This document shows, one piece after another, positions 19,749 to 32,400 of a stretch of DNA of 64,000 nucleotides. The stretch lies in contig NW_004190338.2 in NCBI RefSeq assembly GCF_000224145.3, forward strand, positions 124,001 through 188,000. Reading direction: 5' to 3'. The DNA comes from Ciona intestinalis. Taxonomy: Eukaryota; Chordata; Ascidiacea; Phlebobranchia; Cionidae. The notes below the pieces were generated by a model. It did no database searches and was not told where the DNA came from. It saw only the letters and a program-made list of their open reading frames with translations. Numbering within the stretch: the stretch's first letter is position 1; each line of letters opens with the position of its first letter. The position numbers and the translations under genes are program-made.

Positions 19749-22700
19749 ATGATGAAAAAAGCAGAAATAGTAGGATTAAACAAACCTTTACGTATCGTAC
19801 AAGTCGATATTCCTGCAACTCCAAAGAAAGGAGCAATCGTAAAGGTAAGATTTTTGTTTACAAACACATAGGTTTTACTACTCCCTATGTGAATGAATGT
19901 AACTTACTTTATCCTCGCGTGGCCGGAAAACGACAGTCGTTATCACACGGGTTCATACACCTCGTGGCAGCTTACGAGTTACCACGTATGTTACTTTGTG
20001 GGTGATTATTTTTTAGGGGGGATTATTTTTTTATGTATGGCTGATAATTTGGACAACCCATTGGTGACCACTGGGTTGGAGCAATTGCCGTTAAGTGTCT
20101 TGCGCCCTATAGTATATTCCATAGAGGCATAAACAAAGTTATATTATGTTTTGTAATCATTCTTAAACCTACAATCGTATGTACCATCATTATATTACAC
20201 AGGTAGCATACAGCGGTGTATGTCATTCAGACATACACCAATGGGATGACTGTATCGACCTTGGAAATACCAAAATTGGACTTTCGGACGCCATAGGATA
20301 TAAACTACCAGTCGTTCCTGGACATGAAATCTCGGGAACAGTGTATTCTATCGGGGAAGAAGCAGGTATAGATTATGGATTGTTTGGCGTATTTTTAGCA
20401 GCATAAAAGGGCGACATAGAGTAGGGTGGGGGAAGATGGGACACCTTTAGCATAGAATATCCAAATATCCTGATCGTGTTTTAAACAATTAACAACGGTT
20501 TATGGAAGTCGTGGGGATACGGTTTTATATTTCTTTGAACGCTCTTTGTTTACTACCAAATGTGACGAGAAAACAGAATGATAATGTGTCCCAACTTCCC
20601 CCTCTCTACTATATTTACCACCAAATTTGGGAGACCGTAAAAGCTATATAAGGCCTACCATGTTTAGATTTAGGTTTTAAAACGTGCTAAATTGTTTAAC
20701 GTTCAATTACTTCAACGAATTGTTTCAAATTTGTGCTAAACTTGAGTTGGCCTATATATAACTATCGAGCCGCGAATACGTGTGTAGGACTGTAGGATAT
20801 CCGAATGACTCTAATTTCAATGTCAAGATTACACAGAGGACATTATCAGCATTGCAATATCGTGATTGAATTTTCTGCTGTGTCAAAGCACTTATAGTAC
20901 AGTAGGGTGGGGGAAGATGGGACACCTTTTACCTTTATTTTCTCGCCCCGTTTAGTAGTAAACAAAGAACTTTCAAGAAATTATAAAACTATATGCCAAT
21001 GACTCCTATTGGCCGTTAGTAATTGTTTAAACACGATCAGGATATTTAGATATTATGTGCTAAAGGTTCCATCTCCCCCACCCTACTATATCTTAGTATA
21101 TATAATGATGAAACCCAAGCGTAAAGCAATCGTGTTACAATGTTACATCAAGATAAACTCGTGTCAGTCACGACGTATCGTTTCTGTACTTTTGTTTTTA
21201 AAGATAAGCAATTACGGCCCTAAAAGTCCATGCAGCGAGCGGCCAACCTAAAAGCCGTGACTGCGGGACCAGGTTCAGGTCCTATACATGGTTTCTTTTT
21301 TGAAAACGTCATGTACTTTGTTTGTCTGTTAATCGACTTTGTGCGGCAAAAACATAAAACATTCGCGCGGCGGAAATCTAGATCATGACTACAGAGCGAA
21401 CGTAACCCGCGACGGCGAGCGGTATATCCTTATTCATAGGGCCCTTCCACAAATTGAAGGTGTTACGAGATTGAGGTTCTACAGCGGCAGACGATATGGG
21501 GCTTGAGAATATACATTAGCTGGTCCAATAACCCTTAAAAACGTTACATCTGATAGACGCGGCAGCTGGTCTAAAGGTTGGTGATCGAGTAGCTGTTTAT
21601 CCTTGGATTGGCTGCAGCAAATGCGGTGTCTGCACTCACGGCAAATCAGAATGTTGCAAAGAACGACAGTTGACAATTATTGGTGTGGGTGCATCAAGCG
21701 GCGGGTAAGAAGTGCATAGCCTATATATAGATTGCATGTAAAAATCAGGGCTAATTTTTATATAGTATTATGGAAAATACATAAATTAATCCCTTTAACA
21801 AGCAATTGAATTTATTACAAATGGCTAAAATGTTTTAGAAGAAATTCAGCCATATATTTGGTGATTAGACCTACATAGTAGGTTAATTAAAGTGGCGTTT
21901 GTTTTCATTCTCCTTCATCGTGACATTTGGTACAGTGAAGAAGAAAAAATATTTACAGATGTATATAAATCACCTTAATTACACCCGCACGATTATTAAA
22001 TAGTTCTGTTAATTGTTAAAAACACCCGAAAAGGCAAAATGGAATATAATGTGCTATCAGTATATCCATCTTACCCCACAGTAATATATTGAGTTTAATT
22101 GAATGCTTACTTTATCCTCGCGTGGCCGGAAAACGACAGTCACGGGTGTACTGTTTCACGCGCCAGCTTACGAGTTACCAAGTATCTTACTTTGTGAGTA
22201 TTTATTTTGTATGTGGCTGATAATTTGCACAACTCATTAGTGATCACTGGGTTAGAGGAGGGGCCGTTAGGTGTCTTACCCAAGGACACATATGCCGACA
22301 ATGGTAGCAACGGCGAGCCTTGAACGCATTACCTCTGCTGGGTTCGAGGCAGGCCCACTAACCAACTGTGCTATACGGCGCCGGATATATACGGTCGACA
22401 TTTCTACAACTAAACTCATTCTTGTTAAACGCAGCCACTCTACGCATGTAGCAGTCACAGAGGTTCAGTTTGTTGTTAAACTTCCCGATTCTATACCACT
22501 GGACCTTGCTTGTATGTTGCCATGCTCGGGTCTTACAACTTACAACGCTGTAACAAGTGTGTTGGATACGGTGGAGAAGGCGACACTTTATCACGGTATT
22601 GCTCCAGAAGGCCTGTATTTAGATTTCTATGTATGAATAACCGTAACTTGCTTTATCCTCGCGTTGCGGGGCAACGTCAGCAGTAATTATAACACGAATT

Positions 22701-25172
22701 TTGTGTTTTATGCGCCTCATGCCCTTTTACGAGTTACCGCAACTATATAGTAGGGTGGGGGAAAACTTATAATATAGAGTAGGGGAAGATGGGACACCTT
22801 TTTATTTAATTTTCTCGTTCCATTCGGTAGTAACCAAAGAACATTAATGGAATTAAAAAAATGCATCTTCACGATTTTTTAAGACAGTTGTTAATTGTTT
22901 AAAACACGACCACGATACATGTACTTGGATATATATGTGTTAAAAGTGTCCCGTCTTTTCCCACCCTACTCTATAGAAATAGACAGCCCACAACGGACCA
23001 CCATAGGTTAGAGCAATTGCCGTAAATTGTTTTGCTTAAAGAAACATATATATATATACGCTCATAATGATAGCAGCGACGGGCATTATAACAAATTACT
23101 TATATATGACGTAAAAAGTTACATTCAGACGCCTTAACCACTGTGCCAGCACGGCACAAGCATTCGAACTGCACATTTTTCTTTCCCCACGAACATGTTG
23201 TGTTGCTGAGGGTTTGGGGCTCGACGCTACCAGCTTTTCATTCATTTAAGTACTGCTATGCAGACAAAAGCAAAGTGTTTCTGTAATACAATTAAAATCG
23301 GTAATGTGTTGCTTGTCATTAGGAAAAGCATCTGTGCTGATCATCGGTGCTGGAGGTCTTGGTTTATGGAGTCTCAGACTTGCTCAAGCTCTCTTTCCCC
23401 CAACAACGGAAATCACTGTCGCAGATATTAGCGTAAATAGGCTACTTGTAGATTACTGTCATCGAACTATAATAATAGATAATTGCGCCATACCTTACTT
23501 TCTGCATAGTAGGTTAGGTGTAGGGTGTTTTCATTTTCCTTCATCGTCGTCCAATTTGGTAGAATGAATGTAACTTACTTTATCCTCGCGTGGCCGGAAA
23601 ACGACAGTCGTTATCACACGGGTTTAACACCTCGTGCCAGCTTACGAGTTACCATGTATGTTACTTTGTGGGTGATTCTTTTTTTGGAAATTTTTTTCAT
23701 TTTTTTTTATGTATGGCTGATAATTTGGACAACCCATTAGTGACCACTGGATTGGAGCAATTGTCGTTAATAAGTGTCTTGCCCAAGGACACATACGNNN
23801 NNNNNNNNNNNNNNNNNNNNNNNNNNNNNNNNNNNNNNNNNNNNNNNAAAATCGTTGTCAGTTGTTAAAACACCGTTAGGAAATATGGGATAACGTGTGC
23901 TAACGGTATCCATTCAAACACACAATACTATAACACCGTAGGTTTCTACAACGACGTTTTTAACCTTTTTAGGAGGAAAAACTGAAAGTGGCAAAAGATA
24001 GAGGATGTCACGATACTGTCTTTTGGGATCGTTCTCTAAGTGCTGCGGATTTACACAAGGCTACAATAAGCAAAGGGAATAAAGGCGGCTTCGATGCCAT
24101 CATGGATTTCGTGAACAGTCAAGTTACTGCGGAAAGGGCGTTCAGGTGCTTGAAACCGGTATGTTAATTTCCGCGTACAATTCCACACTCGTGACAGTGT
24201 GTTTGATGTGTTATGCTATATACACGTCACTGTGCAAATACTAATCGAGATTTGGAAAGCACAGACCGGCGTTTGGAAAGCTTTACGTGAAATATTTTAT
24301 GTTTGCTTAATGGCGTTACTTTTACTATACGCCAGAACATACAGATCGCAAAATATCAATTAATTTATATAGTGGGGTTGGGGAATACGGGACACATTTA
24401 GCACATTATATTCAAATATCCTGATCATGTTTTAAACAATTAACAACGGCCTATGGGAGATATAAGGATATGGTTTTAGATTTTTCAAATGTTGTTTGTT
24501 TACTGCCAAATGGGACGATAAAAGAGAATGAAGAGGTGTCCCATCTTACCCCGCCCTACTGTATATCCACGTGCATTGTAGTATGGCCTGCATGTGATGG
24601 TCGGTTTATTTGGAGGAGCTGCAACATTTCCTTTACCAATGTTGACACTTGGTGCAAGACAAATAAAAGGAGTTTACGTGGGATCTCTGCAACAGTTTAA
24701 CGAGTTAATCGACCTGGTATCTAAGAATAAGGTATATTAACATATATATATAGCACGAAAAATGAATAAATATTCACCCATAAAGTTACGTACGTCGTAA
24801 CTTATAAGTGGGAACAGGGTGTTTAAAATAAACCACTCGTATTCCTATGACTTCCCTGCTCCGCCACGCGAGGGTGGATACTTAACATTCATTCATTCGC
24901 TTTGTTAAACATTTTTAATTATTTTGACCAAATTTTAAGTATTATTGTGACATTCGTAAAAGTAACATTTTCAAACTTGGAGTTTGGACATTTAGGCATT
25001 CGATGACATTTAATCGCATGAATATAATTATTTTGTTGTTGACGTATAGTTGGACCCACCACCTCTCAACTACTTTAAGTTGAACGACGTTACAAAGGCA
25101 TTCACTCTGTTGAAAGAAGGCAAGATAAATGGACGTGGGCTGATCAAGCACGATGATAAAGCATCTTTGTAA
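19749..25172 (+). CDS. zinc-type medium-chain alcohol dehydrogenase family protein
   Basis: Oxidoreductase of the MDR superfamily. Eight exons (19749-19844, 20203-20365, 21557-21704, 22435-22595, 23323-23432, 23973-24158, 24582-24731, 25050-25172) join without a frame break to 378 residues. The catalytic zinc site is marked by C39 in GVCHSD and H73-E74 in PGHE. The structural zinc Cys set is C106, C109, C112 and C120 (GCSKCGVCTHGKSECC), with the classic 3-3-8 spacing. A Rossmann motif IIGAGGLGLWS is followed by VADIS, whose Asp suggests NAD over NADP. The C-terminal part (GLFGGAATFPLP, VYVGSLQQFNEL, AFTLLKEGKINGRG) is typical of the family. Substrate not predictable. Its introns are full of SINEs and MITEs, and a 50-N gap lies in intron 5. 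Confidence 0.93.
19883..20112 (-). mobile_element. SINE, truncated before the tRNA-like head
   Basis: Tail and body are present (ACTTTATCCTCGCGTGGCCG to GTTAAGTGTCTTGCGCCC). Dehydrogenase intron 1. Confidence 0.85.
20416..20616 (+). mobile_element. MITE, full length
   Basis: Left end consensus; right end CAACTTCCCCCTCTCTACTA. Begins 50 bp after dehydrogenase exon 2. Confidence 0.88.
20897..21092 (-). mobile_element. MITE, full length
   Basis: Both ends clear, inserted at TA within intron 2. Confidence 0.9.
21873..22092 (-). mobile_element. MITE, second subtype, degraded
   Basis: Right end CCATCTTACCCCACAGTAAT, the mark of a subtype whose left end reads GGGGTAAGATGGTTC. The interior is heavily diverged. 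Confidence 0.6.
22098..22392 (-). mobile_element. SINE, nearly full length
   Basis: From tail to tRNA-like head (ACTAACCAACTGTGCTATAC). It ends about 40 bp before dehydrogenase exon 4. Confidence 0.85.
22630..23155 (-). mobile_element. SINE split by a MITE
   Basis: The tail half is at 22630-22744 and the head half at 22978-23155 (ACGGACCACCATAGGTTAGA to CACTGTGCCAGCACGGC). The MITE at 22745-22977 lies between them. Confidence 0.78.
22745..22977 (-). mobile_element. MITE inside a SINE, doubled left end
   Basis: Two left ends in series (TAGTAGGGTGGGGGAAAACT, then AGTAGGGGAAGATGGGACAC), one interior and one right end. Confidence 0.85.
23563..23797 (-). mobile_element. SINE, cut by gap
   Basis: Good copy from the GAATGAATG tail to CCCAAGGACACATACG; the head is inside the N run. 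Confidence 0.88.
23798..23847. other. assembly gap (50 N)
   Basis: Run of N inside a SINE, in dehydrogenase intron 5. No exon appears lost, because exons on both sides join in phase. Confidence 0.99.
24366..24567 (+). mobile_element. MITE, full length
   Basis: Its right end lies 15 bp before dehydrogenase exon 7 (24582), so the acceptor's upstream tract is largely MITE sequence. Confidence 0.88.
24826..24896 (+). mobile_element. SINE tail fragment
   Basis: Only the reversed tail (GCCACGCGAGGGTGG, ATTCATTCATTCG) is clear. Confidence 0.5.
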
Positions 25173-25589
25173 AACAACATAATGTGCATGGAGCTGTATA
25201 TGATTGAATGTAAATCGCAACTTAACCAATAATATAATACATTTATTTGAATCTTCGATTACCGTAGCAAAGATTTGGGAATAGTTTAAACAAAGAGACA
25301 GGATATATATAGCGACAAAACAACAGTTGTTAAAACACACTTACAGCTAAAAACATATTTACATTTAGTAGGAAGAAATAAGCGTGATCGCCACACCTAG
25401 CAGACAAAGGAGTCATTTATTTATAATTACTATCAAGTTAAACTTCTAATAGAAACAAAAGTGTGCGTAAGACAAAACCCGTACGATGAAGGGAATTGAC
25501 TTTAAAGAGGATTGACCCAAAGAATGGGTCATGGTGGTAAAACAGAAATTTAACAACTTTCAAGACGTTGTTACTGTAATTATAATCTT

Positions 25590-25885
25590 GTTACAGTAGT
25601 TATAGCGTGCTTGCCTGATCCAAAACGGCAAGGCCCAAAGGTTACGAATTCAAGGCTTGTCGCTGTTACCACTGTAATAGTATATGTGTCCTTGTGCAAG
25701 ACACTTACATAACCACAATTGCTCCAACCTATTTATACGTAGGTCTATTAATGGTTGTCTCATTTTCGGCTTTATATTAAAAAAGAACAAAAATTCCGTC
25801 TCAAAAAAGTAACAACACGGTGTGAACGCAACAGAAAACGCACGTGTTATAACAACTGTCGTTGCCCTGTCACGCAGAGGACAGT
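25590..25885 (+). mobile_element. SINE, old copy
   Basis: tRNA-like head at left (TATAGCGTGCTTGCCTG, AATTCAAGGCTTGTCGC), tail at right (GTCGTTGCCCTGTCACGC). Strongly diverged. Confidence 0.7.
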
Positions 25886-26233
25886 TTATCTTCATTTATA
25901 GACGAAGAAGAAAGTTAACAGCGTCCGAAATATCCGATTATTAAATGCCTACGACTATAGGTATTTACGAGCGGTATGTAGTGACGCAATACCCTTACTA
26001 TACAGCTTGCAAAATATTATTATATAGTATGAAATTACGTTTATGGAAATTTTGCTCACAAGACTTTCGTTTACGGCTATCATAATCAGCATGCAAATCG
26101 AAAGCGTGTTGTTTGCATTACATCTTATCCTAAAATACCGAAGGCTAGCTAAATATATAACATGCACGGTTTGTTACGCAAACAAAACCTTTGTTCGAAC
26201 AAGATGTTATAAGCACAAATAGAACATAAATAT

Positions 26234-26423
26234 AGAAAGTTGGGGTAAGATGGTTCATGCTTTCAAAATCTTATTTCGTTCCATTTGATAGTAGAGAAAG
26301 ATTAGTTACTAAACTATATAACGTATATATCCTTCTCTAAAAGTTGGTTGATAATTGTTAGAAACAAAATTTGCGATATTGTATGTCCTCACGTTATCCA
26401 ACTTACCACACAGTAACATACAT
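26234..26423 (-). mobile_element. MITE, second subtype
   Basis: Left GTTGGGGTAAGATGGTTCAT, right ATCCAACTTACCACACAGTA; the clearest whole copy of the subtype. Confidence 0.75.
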
Positions 26424-26903
26424 TGCTTATCGAGTTTACAGAACGCACAGCCACGGGAGCTGAATATTTTTTAAGAGCTATAAGCCAGTTAACCATACCA
26501 CAATGGTATAACGTGGTTTCTTTTCTGATACGTACTTTACGTCATCGTTTTGTTTGTTCGTATCAAACATGGATACTTGAGTTTTACGTTCCTTGTGACA
26601 ACACGGCAACTACTCGTTTTCGTTGCATGTTTCAAATTGGCAAACACGTTGAAAATAAACCTCCGGAATTAAAATAGAACACTTTCGGATCAAACTAATA
26701 TACGTCTCCGTACGTATTATTCTATAAGATTGGGGAAATTAAACGTGACCAAATTAGACGAATGTCGTGACGACCTGTAGTGTGTAAAAATAGATTCGTT
26801 TTGTCTACAACAAACGTAAAAAAGCCTTCTTATAAATAAGCTGTATGTGGTGGAGGTATTCATTATACCTTTTCACGAATATTGTGTATTTAAATCACTA
26901 AAC

Positions 26904-28463
26904 ATGTTAGCCAGGTTTACTGTCGTTTATTTTATTTTGCTGGTTTCTGTGCCAAGCGGTTTCTCGCGGAAAAAATCCGGCAATAAATGCAACCGCAATC
27001 CGCAATACAATACAAGCAACTTGTGCAATATTTCAACTTTCTTAGATTTAAAACTCCGAACTTTTGGTAACGAAGGAGACTCGAAGCGGGTACGTCATGC
27101 GATGCTAAATCTTGTAAAAAACGAAAATTATGCGTTTTTACTTTCACAGATGATCAAGTCATCAGCGAACAAAGCACTTCGTAAAATGTGGGTGAAGTCG
27201 TCTGCATTATGCATAACATCGGGAGAAACTTTAGTAGTGAACATGTACAGGCTTGATAAAATGGTTCAGGCAGTTTTTAAGCAAATGGCAAAGGTAAGAA
27301 CTAAAAGTATAAATTTGATAGACTTCATGGGAGATATAAAGTAACTGTTTTGATTGGTGTATTGTACAGAGTAAAACGGGAAGCTTTTCGTGTGGCTTAC
27401 GGCGGAGCAAAAACAGAGTTCGGATTTTAAAACAACAAGTAGGTGTTAAGATATACATTCTGCTTTTGTACTTTACCATTTGCTTAAAAGCTTAGTTATG
27501 GTATAGGTTCGGGTAGAATAAACTATGTTTACATACATTTTTTTTTATTTAAGAGGAAACAACAAATGTTTCAGAATTATATAACCGTGTACCTTTATCA
27601 CGACCCTAAATTAAAGAGAGCCGAAAAACCACGTTTGAAAATCTGCGTTATATACGATGTCTATCTTACCCGACACTGTGCCACAATTATTTTAATTTTA
27701 CGCTGTACAGAAAAGTAATACGGAGATGGTCATCTCGAGCCAGAAATTACAAGATTTCCAGATCCTGATTCGTACCATTCAAATGCATTTGCTGTCAGCT
27801 AAACGGTTTTCATCAACTGAAGTAAGTATAATGCCGTCAAAATATTTTCAAATCTTTGTAAAGTACTGAGGCGTAAGATGGTACTTTAATATGGAACAAT
27901 GGGGGAAGATGGGACACCTTTTACTCAATTTTCTCGTCCCATTTGTTAGTAAACAAAGAACATTCAAAGAATTATAGAACCGTGTCTTCACAACTTCCAT
28001 AGACCGTTGTTATTTGTTTAAAACAAGATCAGGATAATTAGATATTTTGTGCTAAAGGTGTTCCGTCTTCCCCTACCCTATTATACATCGCGTATTTCTT
28101 AAACGTGTTATAACAATTAACAACGCTCGTTTCGTGAGGGTACGGTCATATAAATAAGGAATGTATTAATTTTTACTAATAAATAGGAATATCAACGAGA
28201 ATGAAATAATAAACCATTAACTATTCTTGCCCTGCCACGCAAGGTAAAATGTTACAATAATATATTCATCCATTTTTTTATAGAACGTAGCTGCTTTGAT
28301 AAAAAGGGCAGGGACGAAAAAACGATTCTTAAGATATCCTCGTAAGAAACAACGACGGTCCCGCAAAATGTGGGTGAACAAAAGAAATTGGAAACTTTTC
28401 GGTTGCGCTGTGTTTAATCAAATAGAGAAATTGAGATGCAAGATTTCTTCTTTGTGTTTGTAA
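26904..28463 (+). CDS. secreted helical protein, cytokine-like candidate
   Basis: Three exons, all phase 0 (26904-27293, 27711-27821, 28284-28463), give 226 residues. Residues 1-21 form a signal peptide (FTVVYFILLVSVPSGFS). The mature part has N-glycosylation sites at N36 and N42, Cys at 29, 41, 103, 208, 219 and 225, and several amphipathic stretches (LVKNENYAFLLSQMIKSS; MYRLDKMVQAVFKQMAK; LQDFQILIRTIQMHLLSA). A very basic segment (179-201, RYPRKKQRRSRK) and a final helix (WKLFGCAVFNQIEKLRCKIS) follow. No known family was recognised. Length, secretion and helix order fit a four-helix cytokine, and the gene lies tail to tail with a gp130-like receptor; function is inference. Alternatives are a heparin-binding or antimicrobial-like basic protein. 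Confidence 0.72.
27889..28087 (-). mobile_element. MITE, full length
   Basis: Left CAATGGGGGAAGATGGGACA has lost the usual GTAGG; intron 2 of the secreted protein gene. Confidence 0.88.
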
Positions 28464-28470
28464 TTAAAAA

Positions 28471-28700
28471 GTCGTTAACTGCTGCTGCCTTAGAAAATGT
28501 TTTTTTTCGGCTGTATTTTTTTATTTAAAGAAAGACCGTTTTGTATTTTATATAGAAGTAAATTAATATATGACCTAGTAATTGAGAAGACATTGTACTG
28601 TACCGTTAACTGCTGCTGCCTTTGAAAATGTTTTTATCGCTGTATTTTTATCTAAATAAAGACCGTTTTGTATTTTTTTTATGAAAGTAAATTAATAGAA
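28471..28700. repeat. direct repeat of about 96 bp, two copies
   Basis: 28471-28566 and 28603-28698 share GTTAACTGCTGCTGCCTT, GACCGTTTTGTATTTT and AAGTAAATTAATA. They lie in the probable 3' UTR of the secreted protein gene. The second copy has AATAAA near 28655 where the first reads AAAGAAA. Confidence 0.85.
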
Positions 28701-29429
28701 GCACCGCAGCACGCTTGGAATAGTCAGAATTAGTGCAGTTATTCGTTTAGAAAGAAAAAAAGACAGCGGCGGACATAAATAGGGGACAAATGGGGCGATC
28801 GGCTAGCCAAAAAAAAATATTTTTTTTTGTAATTTGTTTGTATTTAACTTATCAACATTTATTAGATTAAACACAAAGCTACGATGATTAGTTCTTTGTT
28901 TTAGAAAGCTTAGTCATTTCTCATTATATTATACAACGTCAATCAAGTTGGAAGTTGTAGTTGTTTTAGACTGAAAAAGGGATGTTTTACTAAAAAAAAT
29001 CGTGTCCGTTTTGGGCGTTTCAGGTTCTTCTTACATTTGTTTATAGTTGCATCACCTTGTACCATCCTCTATGGTAAAATAAAATCTTCCAGATGCCTAC
29101 AACGCAAAATAAACAGTTTTTACATCTGTGGCAGCGATAAGGTTAAATACACTTTGTCCCACCCTCCTCTAATGAAATCAAATTTTCGGTTCCTGTTCGT
29201 AAACCCTTTTTTAAAATAAAGAAATAGATTAATTAGGCTGTACAAATTCAGAATATTAGTTCCTTAAAAGAAATATCAAAGGTTTTGCATCATTGCCGAA
29301 GGTTTTGCACATTGTTTTGACCAAGCATCTCAAGGTTTTCTATCTTCTCTCAAACAACAAAGTGTGTTATCAAGCATAAAGCTTGGTGGTGATTTCAAAT
29401 CCACGGCTCATTTATGTGTGAACATTGAG

Positions 29430-32400
29430 TTACGCCTTTAAAGCCAACCCCATTGAAAGTGCTTCATTGCTGGTGATGTAACTTCGTTCGTCATCTGGCG
29501 CATCGACCACAGCATCTGAACCAGAGTACATACGATTCACAACTGTTGGCAGAAATGTTTTGTAGCATCGATAAGATTGTTATGTAGTAGGGTGGGGAAA
29601 GATGGGACACCTTTTCTGTCTATTTTCTTGTCCCGTTTGTTAGTAAATGTATAAAACAAATTATAAAACCGTATCCTCACGACTCTCATAGACCATTGTT
29701 AATTGTTGAAAATCAGGTTACTTGGATATTATGTGCTAAAGGTGCCCCGTCTTCTCTCAGCCTACTACGATACATTTAATAAACATATTTTAGGTTAGTG
29801 GACCAACTCTGGCCTAAATCCCTGTGTATTAAACCTCATATTGGCACGAATGAATAAATGAATCTAACTTACTTTATCCTGGCATGGCCGGAAAATGACA
29901 GTACTTATAACAAGGGTGTTCATACACCTGTGCCAGCTTACAAGATGCCATGTATGTTACTTTGTTAGTGATTAGTCACTTTTTCCATTTTTTATGTATG
30001 GCTGATAATTTGGACAAACCATTTGGGCACATTTACTTATATAAGCAATTCAATTCACACATAGTATTTAAAATAACAAGGGTTATAGTTTACCTTCTGT
30101 GTAAATGTAGTCACCGTTGCATTCTGTGCTTTCTAGGTTTGTGCTGTTTATCTTTGGCTGTATAGAAAAAAAAACAATATTTAGTATGGCTGTACGAAAA
30201 AAAAGTTTAAAAAATAAAAAATAAAAAAAATGATTGTGTTTTCTACAGACACTTTTCTTTAATTTTAAAATAATTTGTTTAAGTTAAATATTTGCAACGT
30301 GTTTTGACAACTGTTGTTTTGCTGTTAATTTCAATTGTTTGCTATGAATAGAATGTTAATAAAATTTAAATATTGTTATTGTAAAAGAATGTAAAGTAGT
30401 GTGGGAAGACTGAACAACTTTAGCACATAATATCCAAATATCCTGATCAGGTTTTAAACAATTACCAACGGTCTATGGAAGTTGTAAAGATACGGTTTAA
30501 TAATTCTTTTAATGTTCTTTGTTTACTACCAAATGGGAAAGGGAAAAGAGAATAAAAAAGTGTCCCATCCCCCCCCCCCCTCTAGTTTATATTTATATGT
30601 GTCTGTTATTATCGTAACTTACGTCATTTACGCTCACATAATCAAATACATCATCTTCGATATAAATGGCTTCGTTTTCATCCGGAATATTGAACGATGC
30701 TGAATCTGCTGTAGCCTTTGCCGAATCATTCTGTGCGATATAATAACTCGATAATTTGTTTATAGCACTTAATTTATAATACAGATATGTGCCTGGCTTA
30801 AAGAATCAATATTTTTATTTATCTTTCCCTGGCAGGGCTAGGGTGGTCATTATAACACAGTGTTCTGTTTGATACAAAAACCATGCCAGCTACAGTTCAC
30901 CAATGTGTAAATTAAAACTTTGTGGGTGATTATATATATTCAGATATTTGGTTTATTTCTGTATGGCTGATATATTCCACAAGACGACAACCCATATCGG
31001 AGCAGTGAGTCAAAGAAACTGCCATTAGGTGTCATGACACGGGCAACAGAGGCAATGTCATGCCTTGAACCCAAATCCTTTGTTAAGATACAAGCGGCTT
31101 AACCACTGTTATACAGTGTATTTAATGCGATGTAATTTAGTTTTTACCTCTACAGTTTGAGATATGCTCAACTACAATTTGTAAAGGAAAGGTTCCATGC
31201 CATGGTATGTTGTGGTACCTAATTTTTTAGGCTATAGTTGTCACATTATACACTGATGTGCTTTACACCGATTTGGCATTAGGTAATCTACCACTTTTGT
31301 CTTGCAATTAGAGGTAAAATTTTATACCAAATTTTTGACGTACCTCATTGTTTAAATGCGTTTTCTGAATGTGTATCATATGTTTAGCTTCCATAAGATC
31401 ACACGTTTCACCTCTTTCAGGAGCTAGTGCTTGTATTAGTTGCGAGTTAACAGCCTGAAAAAGCATTTCTTAGTTTACCGATTTCGAATTAAACTTGCCA
31501 TTTATGTTTAATAGGTTGGGTATGAATGAATGAATGAATGTAACGTACTTTATCCTCGCGTGGCCGGAAAACGACAGTCGTTATAACACGGATGTTCATA
31601 CACCTCGTTCCAGCTTACGAGTTACCTTGTAGGTTACTTTGTGGGTGATTATTTTTTGGGATTTTTTTTTTATGTATTGCTGATAATTTGGACAACCCAT
31701 TAGTGGCCACTGGGTTGGAGCAATTGTCGTTAAGTGTCTTGCCCAAGTACACATACGCCCACAATGGTAGCAGCGTCGAGCATTGAACCCATTACCTCTG
31801 GGTGACAGGCAGGCACACTAACCACTATGCCACCGCGCCATGTTTCTATTCTCTTTTATCTCTCCATTTGGTTTGGGTAGTACACAAAGAATATTTACAG
31901 AGTATATAACCATATCCTCAAGACTTCGAATAAGGGTTGTTAAGAACCGTAAGAATACAATTAGAAATGAAGGAATAAAATGTGGTAACGGTATCCTCCT
32001 TACCTTACAGTACTTTATATTTTCCTTAAAACACTGATAAAAAGAAAGCGGAAAATGAAAATCGAGTTATTCTATTTTTTTACACAAAAATGGTGAGAGA
32101 AAAAAATAACAACTTCTCACTTACCATGTCAATAAAAATTTGAGGAGCAGAAACAGAAGGCCAAACTATGGCTTTAATTCTTGTCCATTGCCATTTCAGC
32201 ACGGTTAGAAAAACTACAATAACCAGCACAAGACACACAGCGGTAATTATCAAGTTTCTGTAATTTAATTTATCCATGGTTAGTTGGGCTCTTGCAACCG
32301 AAGGATACCAGGTTCAAAGCTCGACACTGGTAGCTTCAGTTCCAAAATATTTTGAATAATATTGTATTTGCATTGTTTTTATTGTAGTAGCCTATTACAA

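Larger units (their letters stand above)
23505..23932 (-). mobile_element. MITE, second subtype, split by a SINE and a gap
   Basis: The left piece (TAGTAGGTTAGGTGTAGGGT to about 23562) and the right piece (about 23850-23932, ending TATCCATTCAAACACACAAT) flank the SINE below. Confidence 0.6.
25173..26903. other. spacer between dehydrogenase and secreted protein gene
   Basis: Contains a diverged SINE and a subtype-2 MITE. At 26450-26677 an open stretch of about 75 codons follows an AG at 26439 (GAEYFLRAISQLTI; Cys-rich C-terminal half). No link to either gene could be made. Confidence 0.45.
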
